6,054 nt of DNA from Dechloromonas sp. (GTDB lineage: Bacteria > Pseudomonadota > Gammaproteobacteria > Burkholderiales > Rhodocyclaceae), in contig CP059264.1 of NCBI GenBank assembly GCA_013693915.1, positions 3,210,980 through 3,217,033 of the forward strand. Direction: 5' to 3'. Below, one piece after another: positions 1-4,939 of this stretch. Position 1 is the first letter of the stretch; every line of letters starts with the position of its first letter. The notes beneath the pieces are model-generated. The model ran no database searches. It saw only the letters and a program-made list of their open reading frames with translations, and was not told where the DNA came from. The position numbers and the translations under genes are program-made.

Positions 1-879
1 GTACAGCAGGGCGATGAAGACCAGCGCCCAACCGGCGGAAAGGCGGGCGGCGTGGACCGTCGGCACGGTGAAGAAGCGCATGATGACGTGCGGCAGGCCG
101 GCGGTACCGATCATCAGCGAGATGGTATAGACGAACATGTTCAGCGTGCTGCCAGCTGTCGTCGTCGTGTACTTGCCGAAACCGAGCTCGGTGACCACCT
201 GGTCGAGACGGGCGAGCAGCGAGACGTCGGTGCCGGTCATCGTCGAGCCCAGACCGAGTTGCGGGACTGGGTTGCCGGTGAGCTGGATCGAGATGAACAC
301 CGCCGGGATGATGTAGGCGAAGATCAGCACGATGTACTGCGCGACCTGCGTGTAGGTGATCCCCTTCATGCCGCCGAACACCGCGTATACGAAGACGATC
401 GCCTGGCCGACGTAGATCCCGGTTTCGCTCGAGACGCCGAGGAAGCGCGAGAAGGCGACGCCGACGCCGGTCATCTGGCCGATGATGTAGGTTAACGACG
501 CAACCAGCAGGCATAACACCGCCACCGTCGACGCCGACTTCGAATAGAAGCGGTCGCCGATAAACTGCGGCACGGTGAACTTGCCGAACTTGCGCAGGTA
601 GGGAGCGAGCAGGACGGCCAGCAACACGTAGCCGCCGGTCCAGCCCATGAGGAAGAGGCCGCCGCCGTAGCCCATGTTCGAAATGAGGCCGGCCATCGAG
701 ATGAACGAAGCCGCCGACATCCAGTCGGCGGCCGTCGCCATGCCGTTCATCACCGGCGGCACGCCGCCGCCGGCGACATAGAACTCGCTGGTGCTGCCGG
801 CGCGTGCCCAAAGGGCGATGCCGATGTAGAGCGCGAAGGTCGCGCCGACGACGAGCCAGATGGTAGTTTGCAGTTCCAT
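1..879 (-). CDS. Sodium:solute symporter large subunit (SSS family, DUF4212-partnered type), 3' end missing
   Basis: The first 293 residues of an integral membrane transporter are visible; the gene runs off the window, and relatives are roughly twice this length. The protein is very hydrophobic, with several membrane segments, for example around residues 5-24, 84-93, 118-134, 155-170 and 180-199. SSS-like features include the segment [17 protein letters not shown] at residues 50-66, the stretch [11 protein letters not shown] at 101-111, and [13 protein letters not shown] at 261-273. This family cotransports sodium with a small solute at the inner membrane; members paired with a DUF4212 subunit are usually annotated as acetate or organic-acid symporters, so the substrate here is inference. 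The ATG at 879 is preceded by a strong AGGAGG (892-887) with 7 bases of spacing, which is why I choose it. Oddly, the upstream DUF4212 frame reads into this start with no stop. Confidence 0.9.
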   Translation of the reverse strand, partial: MELQTTIWLVVGATFALYIGIALWARAGSTSEFYVAGGGVPPVMNGMATAADWMSAASFISMAGLISNMGYGGGLFLMGWTGGYVLLAVLLAPYLRKFGKFTVPQFIGDRFYSKSASTVAVLCLLVASLTYIIGQMTGVGVAFSRFLGVSSETGIYVGQAIVFVYAVFGGMKGITYTQVAQYIVLIFAYIIPAVFISIQLTGNPVPQLGLGSTMTGTDVSLLARLDQVVTELGFGKYTTTTAGSTLNMFVYTISLMIGTAGLPHVIMRFFTVPTVHAARLSAGWALVFIALLY

Positions 880-1143
880 GACCCGCCTCCTATTCTTCAG
901 AACGTTGAAGCGACGGTCGATGTTGTCCATCAGCTTCGCGTAGATGAAGATCAGCGCGATGAAGATGTACATCGAACCCTGCTGGGCGAACCAGAAGCCC
1001 AGCGGATAGCCGCCCAGCTTGATGCTGTCCAGTTGCGGCGCGAGCAGGATTCCTGCGACGAATGACACCAGCGCCCAGACGATTAGGATGCCCCAGATCA
1101 GCTTGAGAGTCGCCGACCAGTAGGCCTTGCCTTGGTCTTCCAT
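880..1143 (-). CDS. DUF4212 small membrane subunit of a sodium:solute symporter, lacking its own stop codon
   Basis: From the ATG at 1143 the frame gives 88 residues that match the DUF4212 (symporter small subunit) pattern. A YW pair lies at residues 8-9. A first membrane helix runs over about 13-35. The family hallmark [18 protein letters not shown] occupies 44-61 and leads into a second helix to about 71. The protein closes with [11 protein letters not shown] at 71-81. The usual family length is about 80-95 residues, so the domain is complete. It is thought to accompany the SSS transporter encoded next to it. The start has a strong GGAGGAGG just upstream (about 1157-1150). In most genomes this gene ends soon after the DRR motif. 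Here the frame continues through LKNRRRV straight into the symporter ATG. A TAG at 892-890 and a TGA at 899-897 lie in the other two frames, which suggests a one-base indel or a real fusion. Confidence 0.85.
887..892 (-). promoter_or_regulatory. Ribosome binding site for the symporter, inside the open DUF4212 frame
   Basis: AGGAGG lies 7 bases before the symporter ATG at 879. It overlaps an out-of-frame TAG (892-890), the arrangement expected if the small-subunit gene normally ended here and coupled translation to the large subunit. In the frame as sequenced it is read as part of the codons for RRR. Confidence 0.75.
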
Positions 1144-1202
1144 TTTTCTCCTCCTCCAGTTGGAAATGGTTGGACAGCGTCGACAGCATCGCCACCATCC
1201 TC

Positions 1203-1219
1203 CCGGCAGTTTTTGCCGG
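1203..1219 (-). other. Small hairpin in the leader of the DUF4212 gene
   Basis: CCGGCA (1203-1208) and TGCCGG (1214-1219) form a perfect 6-bp stem around a 5-base loop. On the minus strand it sits about 60 bases upstream of the DUF4212 ATG. It has no following U-run, so it is not an obvious terminator. Function unknown. Confidence 0.4.
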
Positions 1220-1273
1220 AAACTTACGGCGAACTGACGGGAACCCAGCCTTTCGCAGCGGATTGCCGGGAAT

Positions 1274-1299
1274 TGATCTGATATTGATGTCTTGCTGAT
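1274..1299. repeat. Imperfect direct repeat, copy 1 of 2 (26 bp)
   Basis: This copy matches the copy at 1417-1442 at 22 of 26 positions. The shared core is ATATTGATGTCT, flanked by TGATC on the left and TGAT on the right. The copies start 143 bases apart. AT-rich repeats in GC-rich DNA upstream of a transporter gene are candidate regulator binding sites; the regulator is not known. Confidence 0.55.
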
Positions 1300-1304
1300 T
1301 CAGG

Positions 1305-1314
1305 GTTGATCAAC
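1305..1314. promoter_or_regulatory. Perfect 10-bp palindrome GTTGATCAAC
   Basis: A fully symmetric 10-mer sits just beyond direct-repeat copy 1 and shares its TTGAT/TGATC vocabulary. It could be a third variant of the same binding motif, or chance. Confidence 0.3.
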
Positions 1315-1362
1315 GGGAGTTTTCGATGTTGCCCCGAGGCTGGAAACGGTGCGCAGTAAGGC

Positions 1363-1377
1363 GCAAAAAGCCGGCCG
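1363..1377 (-). promoter_or_regulatory. Possible sigma-54 promoter for the DUF4212/symporter unit
   Basis: On the minus strand CGGCCGGCTTTTTGC has GG (1376-1375) and GC (1364-1363) exactly 10 bases apart, the invariant spacing of -24/-12 promoters, with a good TTGC at -12. The -24 half is imperfect against TGGCACG. It would start transcription near 1351, giving a leader of about 210 nt. A GG-N10-GC match can occur by chance in GC-rich DNA. Confidence 0.3.
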
Positions 1378-1396
1378 GGCGATTCTTGCGCATTCG

Positions 1397-1417
1397 AGTC
1401 CGGATATTTTCCGGACT
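1397..1417. repeat. Perfect 8-bp inverted repeat
   Basis: AGTCCGGA (1397-1404) and TCCGGACT (1410-1417) flank the 5-base loop TATTT. It abuts direct-repeat copy 2. Its GTCCGGATA (1398-1406) recurs at 1513-1521 in another hairpin. It could be a hairpin in a transcript or a dimeric protein site. Confidence 0.55.
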
Positions 1418-1442
1418 GATCAAATATTGATGTCTGGTTGAT
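1417..1442. repeat. Imperfect direct repeat, copy 2 of 2 (26 bp)
   Basis: This is the partner of 1274-1299 (22 of 26 identical). Inside it, ATCAA (1419-1423), ATA and TTGAT (1427-1431) make a perfect 13-base inverted repeat. It lies roughly 40-65 bases upstream of the sigma-54-like element at 1363-1377 on the minus strand, a position where an activator could bind. Confidence 0.55.
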
Positions 1443-1468
1443 GCGTCGCAGATGTCGGCATTGGTATT

Positions 1469-1558
1469 GTGGAATGGCTCCACTATGCGGCTTATGGTAG
1501 AGCGTGCTGCCGGTCCGGATACGGACTCGTTCATGGCCCACTTCGGTGGGCCTTTTTT
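1469..1558 (+). ncRNA. Candidate small RNA ending in an intrinsic terminator
   Basis: Three consecutive perfect hairpins face the plus strand: GTGGA/TCCAC (1469-1473 and 1479-1483), GTCCG/CGGAC around a GATA tetraloop (1513-1526), and the terminator at 1535-1558. No protein gene on the plus strand lies upstream to account for the terminator. An extended -10-like TGGTATTGT (1462-1470) would place a start near 1477 and a product of about 80 nt, in which case the first hairpin would be only partly transcribed. A second option is TTGGTA (1461-1466) with TATGCG (1484-1489) at 17-base spacing. Neither promoter is strong. I do not recognise the RNA as a member of a known family. Confidence 0.35.
1535..1558 (+). 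terminator. Strong Rho-independent terminator, plus direction
   Basis: A perfect 7-bp stem GGCCCAC/GTGGGCC (1535-1541 and 1546-1552) is closed by the stable TTCG tetraloop and followed at once by six T (1553-1558). On the minus strand there is no U-run after the stem, so it works only for plus-strand transcription. Confidence 0.85.
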
Positions 1559-1805
1559 CGACGGCTTCCCGATGCACGCCGCGGCCGGGCGCTGAAGGAT
1601 TGCGCGAGGCGTTGACCGGGTAACGGCCGAAATGGCCAGCCATCTGGCTGCGCCGGTCGAACGAGCCGTCATCGCCGGCAACACAGGGCGGATCCGCGAG
1701 TCCATGCGTGCGCGCTGGCAGCGATGGCCGGTCGCCTGTCGTGAACCTGCCCCGGCGTCGCTGCAGCGGATCGCGAGCCACTCGCATCTCCAGCCAGGCT
1801 TGAGG

Positions 1806-1840
1806 AATGGCGCCGGATTCGCCGGCGCCATTTTCATTTT
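1806..1840 (+). terminator. Second intrinsic terminator, plus direction
   Basis: An 11-bp perfect stem (1806-1816 and 1822-1832, core GGCGCCGG/CCGGCGCC) with loop ATTCG is followed by TTTT, CA, TTTT. Reading the minus strand, the tail after the stem is ATTCC, which is poor, so ending nirBD transcripts here would be inefficient. What plus-strand transcript it serves is unclear; none of the frames upstream looks like a gene. Confidence 0.65.
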
Positions 1841-1849
1841 CCGGGCTGT

Positions 1850-1890
1850 TTCCGGTCGACCGTGGCAGTCGCCACTCCGGCCGACCGGAA
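1850..1890 (-). other. Two-tier inverted repeat downstream of nirD
   Basis: The outer arms TTCCGGTCG (1850-1858) and CGACCGGAA (1882-1890) are perfectly complementary. They enclose an inner perfect stem GTGGC/GCCAC (1862-1866 and 1871-1875) with loop AGTC. It begins 18 bases after the nirD stop. There is no U-run, so it is better read as a 3' stabilising or Rho-associated structure for the nirBD message than as an intrinsic terminator. Confidence 0.5.
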
Positions 1891-1907
1891 GCTTGTTCGA
1901 GGCGGAC

Positions 1908-2219
1908 TCAGACCGCCAACATCACCATGCCATTGTCGACCCTGACCGCGAATTTCCTGCAGCCGCCAACGTCGGGAGCTACCGCCTGACCGTCGTCGAG
2001 GCCGATGTTCCAGCCATGCAGCGGGCAGGTCACGCGCTTGCCGTGAACGATGCCCTGCGACAGCGGCCCGCCCTTGTGCGGGCACTTGTCGTGCAGCGCG
2101 AATACCTCGTCGGCTGCGTTGCGAAAAATCGCGATGTCGCCGCCGGTAGCCGGCCTGACGATGCGCGAGCCGAGTTGCGGGATATCCTCCAGCGGGCAGA
2201 CCGGTTTCCAGTTGCTCAT
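1908..2219 (-). CDS. nirD: NAD(P)H nitrite reductase small subunit, Rieske type
   Basis: The 103-residue protein is the small partner of NirB in the cytoplasmic reduction of nitrite to ammonium. It has the Rieske-type fold sequence with both ligand pairs present: C46-P-H48 and C65-P-L-H68, followed by GWN. Many NirD proteins are described as having the Rieske fold without the cluster ligands; this one keeps all four, so it probably binds a [2Fe-2S] centre (inference). The length is close to the usual 100-110. The ATG at 2219 has AGGAAA about 7 bases upstream and lies 26 bases after the nirB stop, so the two are one operon. The frame stays open much further upstream, but that extension is antisense-like shadow of nirB and is not coding. 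Confidence 0.93.
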   Translation of the reverse strand: MSNWKPVCPLEDIPQLGSRIVRPATGGDIAIFRNAADEVFALHDKCPHKGGPLSQGIVHGKRVTCPLHGWNIGLDDGQAVAPDVGGCRKFAVRVDNGMVMLAV

Positions 2220-2245
2220 TTGCGTTTCCTCGTTTCCGGGTGTTT

Positions 2246-4693
2246 TCAGGCGTCGACCGCGACAGCGATGGGGATGAACTGCTTGATCGCCTGCGGCTCG
2301 CGCGAGGTCGCCCACGGGTCCCTGGCATCCTTCAGCGAGTCGAGCAGGCGGAAGTAGTAGGCCTTGCGCCCTTCCTCGTCTTCCAGGATCTTGGATTTGA
2401 CGTAATCGAGGCCGACGCGCTCCAGGTAGTGGCAGGTACGCTCGAGATACCAGCCTTCCTCGCGGTAGAGCTGCAGGAAGGCGCCGGAGTATTCCATGAC
2501 CTCCTCGTCGGTCTTGACCTTGCACAGGAACTGCGCGACCTCGGTCTTGATGCCGCCGTTGCCGCCGATGTACAGCTCGTAGCCGGAATCGACGCCGATG
2601 ACCCCGACGTCCTTGATGCCGGCCTCGGCGCAATTGCGCGGACAGCCGGACACGGCCAGCTTGACCTTGTGCGGCGAGTACATGTCGAACAGCATCTTTT
2701 CCAGCTTGACACCCATGGTCATCGACTTCTGCGTGCCGAAGCGGCAGTGCTCGGCGCCGACGCAGGTCTTCACCGTGCGGATCGACTTGCCGTAGGCATG
2801 GCCGGAAACCATGCCGGCGGCGTTGAGATCGGCCCACATCGCCGGCAGGTCTTCCTTTCTGACGCCCAGCAGGTCGATGCGCTGGCCGCCGGTCACTTTC
2901 ACGGTCGGCACCTTGTATTTCTCGGCGGCGTCGGCAATGGCGCGCAGTTCGTTGGGAGTCGTCAGGCCGCCCCACATGCGCGGCACCACCGAGTAGGTGC
3001 CGTCCTTCTGGATGTTGGCGTGGGCGCGCTCGTTGATGAAGCGAGACTGCGGATCGTCCCTCGCCTCGTGCGGCCAGGTCGAGATCAGGTAATAGTTGAG
3101 CGCCGGGCGGCACTTGTCGCAGCCATTCGGCGTCTTCCACTCGAGGAAGGACATGGCCTGCGGGATGCTCGTCAGGCGCTGCTCGCGGATCACCTTGCGG
3201 ACCTGGTCGTGGCTGTGGTCGGTGCAGGCGCAGAGCGGCTTCTTGTCGGACGCCGCCGGGGTGTAGGCGCCGCCGATGGTCGAAGCGAGGATCTGCTCGA
3301 CGAGGCCGGCGCAGGACCCGCAGGACGATGCCGCCTTGGTGTGCTTCTTGACCTCGTCCAGCGTGAACAGGCCCCTGGCCTTGATCGCCTGGACGATGGC
3401 GCCCTTGGACACGCCGTTGCAGCCGCAGACCTCGGCGCTGTCGGCCATCGCCGCCGCCTTGCTGTTGCCGGCGTGGCCGACGTCGCCGACCAGCGACTGG
3501 CCGAAGATCAGCGAGTCGCGGATGTCGTGGATGTCGCGGCCGTCCTTGAGCAACTGGAAGTACCACGGGCCGTCGGCTGTGTCGCCGTACATGACGCCGC
3601 CGACCAATTTGTTGTCCTTGATCACCAGCTTCTTGTACACGCCGCCATGCGGGTCGTTGAGGATGATCTCCTCGGTGTCCCTGCCGCCCATGTAGTCGCC
3701 GGCCGAGAACAGGTCGATGCCGGTGACCTTGAGCTTGGTCGACGTGACCGAGCCGGTGTAGCGGCCGATGCCGTAGCCGGCGAGGTGGTTGGCGGCGACC
3801 TTGGCCTGCTCGAACAGCGGCGCGACGAGGCCGTAGGCGATGCCGCGGTGGCTGACGCATTCGCCGACCGCGACCTTCGGATCGTAGGTCTGCATCGTGT
3901 CATTGACGACGATGCCGCGGTTGCAGTAGATGCCGGAGGCCTCGGCCAGCGCGTAGTTCGGGCGGATGCCGGCGGCCATGACGACGAGGTCGGCCGGGAT
4001 CTGCATGCCGCCCTTGAGGCGGACCGCGGCGACGCGGCCGGACTCGCCCTGGATCAGCGCCTCGGTCTGGGTTTCGAGCAGGAACTTCAGGCCCTTGTCC
4101 TCGAGCGACTTCTGCAGCATCCTGCCGGCGACTTCGTCGAGCTGGCGCTCGAGCAGCCACGGGCCGAGATGCACCACGGTCACGTCCATGCCGCGCAGCT
4201 TGAGGCCGTTGGCGGCTTCGAGGCCGAGCAGGCCGCCGCCGATGACCACCGCGTGTTTGTGCAGGCGGGCGGCCTCGATCATCTCGTCGGTGTCCTTGAT
4301 GTCGCGGTAGCCGATGACGCCCGGCAGGTCGTTGCCGGGAACCGGCAGAATGAACGGCGTCGAGCCGGTGGCGATGAGCAGGCGGTCGTAGGCCTCCTCG
4401 CTGCCGTCGTCGGCGATCACCTTGCGCTTGACGCGGTCGATCCTGGCGATCTGCCTGCCGGTGTGCAGCCTGATGTTGTTTTCCTTGTACCAGTCGAGTT
4501 CGTTGAGGACGATTTCCTGGACGGTCATTTCGCCGGCCAGTACCGGGGAAAGCAGGATGCGGTTGTAGTTCGGGTGCGGTTCGGCGCCGAAGATCGTGAT
4601 GTCGTAATGATCCGGCTTGATCTTCAGCAACTCTTCGACGGTGCGGACACCGGCCATGCCGTTGCCGATCAGTACGAGACGGGGTTTGCTCAT
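2246..4693 (-). CDS. nirB: NAD(P)H nitrite reductase large subunit
   Basis: The 815-residue protein catalyses six-electron reduction of nitrite to ammonium with NAD(P)H in the cytoplasm. Domains in order: FAD binding with GNGMAG at 10-15 and ATG at 108-110; NAD(P)H binding with IGGGLLGLEA at 151-160; BFD-like [2Fe-2S] domain with C423-x-C425 and C458-x2-C461; a second cysteine set C488, C490, C525 and C528; then the nitrite/sulfite reductase half with siroheme/[4Fe-4S] ligands C644-x5-C650 and C684-x3-C688 (motif GCPRNC). All key ligands are intact, and the length is close to the roughly 850 residues of the E. coli enzyme. I place the start at 4693 (MSKPRLVLIGNG) because the FAD motif then falls at residue 10 and GGAG precedes it by 6 bases; an ATG 36 bases further upstream, at 4729, is open but has no comparable site. 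nirD follows. Promoter elements upstream imply nitrogen control. Confidence 0.97.
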   Translation of the reverse strand: MSKPRLVLIGNGMAGVRTVEELLKIKPDHYDITIFGAEPHPNYNRILLSPVLAGEMTVQEIVLNELDWYKENNIRLHTGRQIARIDRVKRKVIADDGSEEAYDRLLIATGSTPFILPVPGNDLPGVIGYRDIKDTDEMIEAARLHKHAVVIGGGLLGLEAANGLKLRGMDVTVVHLGPWLLERQLDEVAGRMLQKSLEDKGLKFLLETQTEALIQGESGRVAAVRLKGGMQIPADLVVMAAGIRPNYALAEASGIYCNRGIVVNDTMQTYDPKVAVGECVSHRGIAYGLVAPLFEQAKVAANHLAGYGIGRYTGSVTSTKLKVTGIDLFSAGDYMGGRDTEEIILNDPHGGVYKKLVIKDNKLVGGVMYGDTADGPWYFQLLKDGRDIHDIRDSLIFGQSLVGDVGHAGNSKAAAMADSAEVCGCNGVSKGAIVQAIKARGLFTLDEVKKHTKAASSCGSCAGLVEQILASTIGGAYTPAASDKKPLCACTDHSHDQVRKVIREQRLTSIPQAMSFLEWKTPNGCDKCRPALNYYLISTWPHEARDDPQSRFINERAHANIQKDGTYSVVPRMWGGLTTPNELRAIADAAEKYKVPTVKVTGGQRIDLLGVRKEDLPAMWADLNAAGMVSGHAYGKSIRTVKTCVGAEHCRFGTQKSMTMGVKLEKMLFDMYSPHKVKLAVSGCPRNCAEAGIKDVGVIGVDSGYELYIGGNGGIKTEVAQFLCKVKTDEEVMEYSGAFLQLYREEGWYLERTCHYLERVGLDYVKSKILEDEEGRKAYYFRLLDSLKDARDPWATSREPQAIKQFIPIAVAVDA

Positions 4694-4713
4694 TTTGGGC
4701 TCCAACGTTGCGC

Positions 4714-4727
4714 GCACCCGCAGGTGC
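4714..4727 (-). other. Short hairpin in the nirB leader
   Basis: GCACC (4714-4718) and GGTGC (4723-4727) pair perfectly around a 4-base loop, about 20 bases upstream of the nirB ATG and just ahead of its ribosome binding site. No U-run follows, so it is not an intrinsic terminator; it might affect access to the start site. Confidence 0.4.
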
Positions 4728-4744
4728 AAGACTTGTTTCAGCGC

Positions 4745-4754
4745 ATGACGTCAT
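4745..4754. promoter_or_regulatory. Perfect 10-bp palindrome ATGACGTCAT in the nirB leader
   Basis: This symmetric 10-mer lies between the hexaloop hairpin and the short hairpin of the nirB leader, downstream of the predicted start of transcription. It could bind a dimeric protein or form part of RNA structure; no regulator is recognised. Confidence 0.25.
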
Positions 4755-4760
4755 TGCCAT

Positions 4761-4783
4761 CAGGCCGCCGGCACTGGCAGCTG
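4761..4783 (-). promoter_or_regulatory. Hexaloop hairpin in the nirB leader, possible ANTAR-protein target
   Basis: On the minus strand GCTGCC (4781-4776) pairs with GGCGGC (4769-4764), including one G-U pair, around the six-base loop AGTGCC. Two further pairs form past a bulged C. The loop has A at position 1 and G at position 4, the signature of RNA loops bound by ANTAR antiterminators such as NasR and NasT, which control nitrate assimilation operons. Known targets have two such hairpins; the only upstream candidate loop, AGCGAA (4790-4785), has a poor stem, and I see no terminator after it. Confidence 0.25.
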
Positions 4784-4806
4784 CTTCGCTGTAATGGGCT
4801 GCGTGT

Positions 4807-4822
4807 TGCAATCACCGTGCCA
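4807..4822 (-). promoter_or_regulatory. Sigma-54 promoter of nirBD
   Basis: TGGCACG, four bases, then TTGCA on the minus strand is an exact match to the -24/-12 consensus. GG and GC are 10 bases apart. The predicted transcript starts near 4796, giving a leader of about 100 nt before nirB. An NtrC-like site and an IHF-like site lie upstream at suitable distances. Confidence 0.88.
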
Positions 4823-4828
4823 CCAATC

Positions 4829-4841
4829 CAAGCCTCTGATT
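4829..4841 (-). promoter_or_regulatory. IHF-like binding site
   Basis: AATCAGAGGCTTG on the minus strand fits the IHF consensus WATCAA-N4-TTR with one mismatch (G for the last A). It lies between the NtrC-like palindrome and the -24 element, where IHF normally bends DNA so that the activator can touch sigma-54 polymerase. Confidence 0.5.
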
Positions 4842-4852
4842 TTTGGCATTTT

Positions 4853-4862
4853 CGACCGGTCG
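4853..4862. repeat. Perfect palindrome CGACCGGTCG
   Basis: This fully symmetric 10-mer lies between the NtrC-like site and the IHF-like site. The overlapping 11-mer CCGGTCGACCG (4856-4866) also occurs at 1852-1862 beyond the other end of nirBD. No function is evident. Confidence 0.3.
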
Positions 4863-4875
4863 ACCGCGACAACCG

Positions 4876-4892
4876 CGCACCAGGGTGGTGCA
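4876..4892 (-). promoter_or_regulatory. NtrC-type enhancer site upstream of nirB
   Basis: On the minus strand TGCACC, five bases, GGTGCG matches the NtrC consensus TGCACC-N5-GGTGCA at 11 of 12 fixed positions. Its centre is about 88 bases upstream of the predicted sigma-54 start, a normal enhancer distance. A consensus half-site TGCACC (4912-4907) sits about 20 bases further upstream and could support cooperative binding. Confidence 0.75.
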
Positions 4893-4906
4893 CAATCTCC
4901 TGTTTC

Positions 4907-4917
4907 GGTGCAGCACC
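4907..4917. promoter_or_regulatory. Second NtrC-like half-site within an inverted repeat
   Basis: GGTGC (4907-4911) and GCACC (4913-4917) form a perfect inverted repeat around a single A. Read on the minus strand it offers the NtrC half-site TGCACC, but its partner half at the N5 spacing (AGGAGA) is poor. It may be a weak accessory site about two helical turns from the strong one. Confidence 0.35.
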
Positions 4918-4939
4918 GGCGGACTTCCACGCTGCTCGG

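Larger units (their letters stand above)
1144..1907. other. 764-base intergenic region with no supported protein gene
   Basis: This stretch lies between the nirD stop and the DUF4212 start. Open frames exist on both strands, but none has a ribosome binding site plus recognisable protein content; they look like chance frames in GC-rich DNA. What it does hold is structure: two plus-directed intrinsic terminators (1535-1558, 1806-1840), hairpins at 1203-1219, 1397-1417, 1469-1483 and 1513-1526, a two-armed inverted repeat at 1850-1890, an imperfect 26-bp direct repeat (1274-1299 and 1417-1442), the palindrome GTTGATCAAC at 1305-1314 and a sigma-54-like element at 1363-1377. It must also contain the promoter for the DUF4212/symporter unit, unless that unit is read from nirBD. 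Confidence 0.7.

Noticed and set aside
890..1198. A minus-strand frame of 102 codons over the DUF4212 region
   Set aside because: It is a frame-shifted shadow; the DUF4212 signature is in the frame starting at 1143. Its final codons are informative only as the possible original end of the DUF4212 gene.
1274..1431. FNR/Anr-type boxes in the TTGAT/ATCAA-rich segments
   Set aside because: The half-sites are in the wrong order or spacing: the FNR consensus is TTGAT-N4-ATCAA, whereas here it is ATCAA-ATA-TTGAT or a fused TTGATCAA.
1224..1837. Two overlapping minus-strand frames in the intergenic region
   Set aside because: They overlap each other in different frames, lack good ribosome binding sites and recognisable motifs, and cover the hairpins, repeats and terminator seen there.
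1632..2357. A plus-strand frame of 241 codons crossing a terminator and nirD
   Set aside because: It runs through a strong plus-strand terminator hairpin and is antisense to nirD, with no recognisable protein features.
1908..3860. A 650-codon minus-strand frame ending with NirD
   Set aside because: Only the last 103 codons are real (nirD from 2219). The earlier part is the out-of-frame shadow of nirB, rich in R, G and P.
4714..4727. An intrinsic attenuator in the nirB leader
   Set aside because: The hairpin is short and is followed by GCGCAACG with no U-run, so classic termination is unlikely.
4856..4866. CCGGTCGACCG at 1852-1862 and 4856-4866 as ends of a mobile element around nirBD
   Set aside because: The 11-mer is itself nearly palindromic, there is no transposase or target duplication, and such GC-rich words recur by chance.
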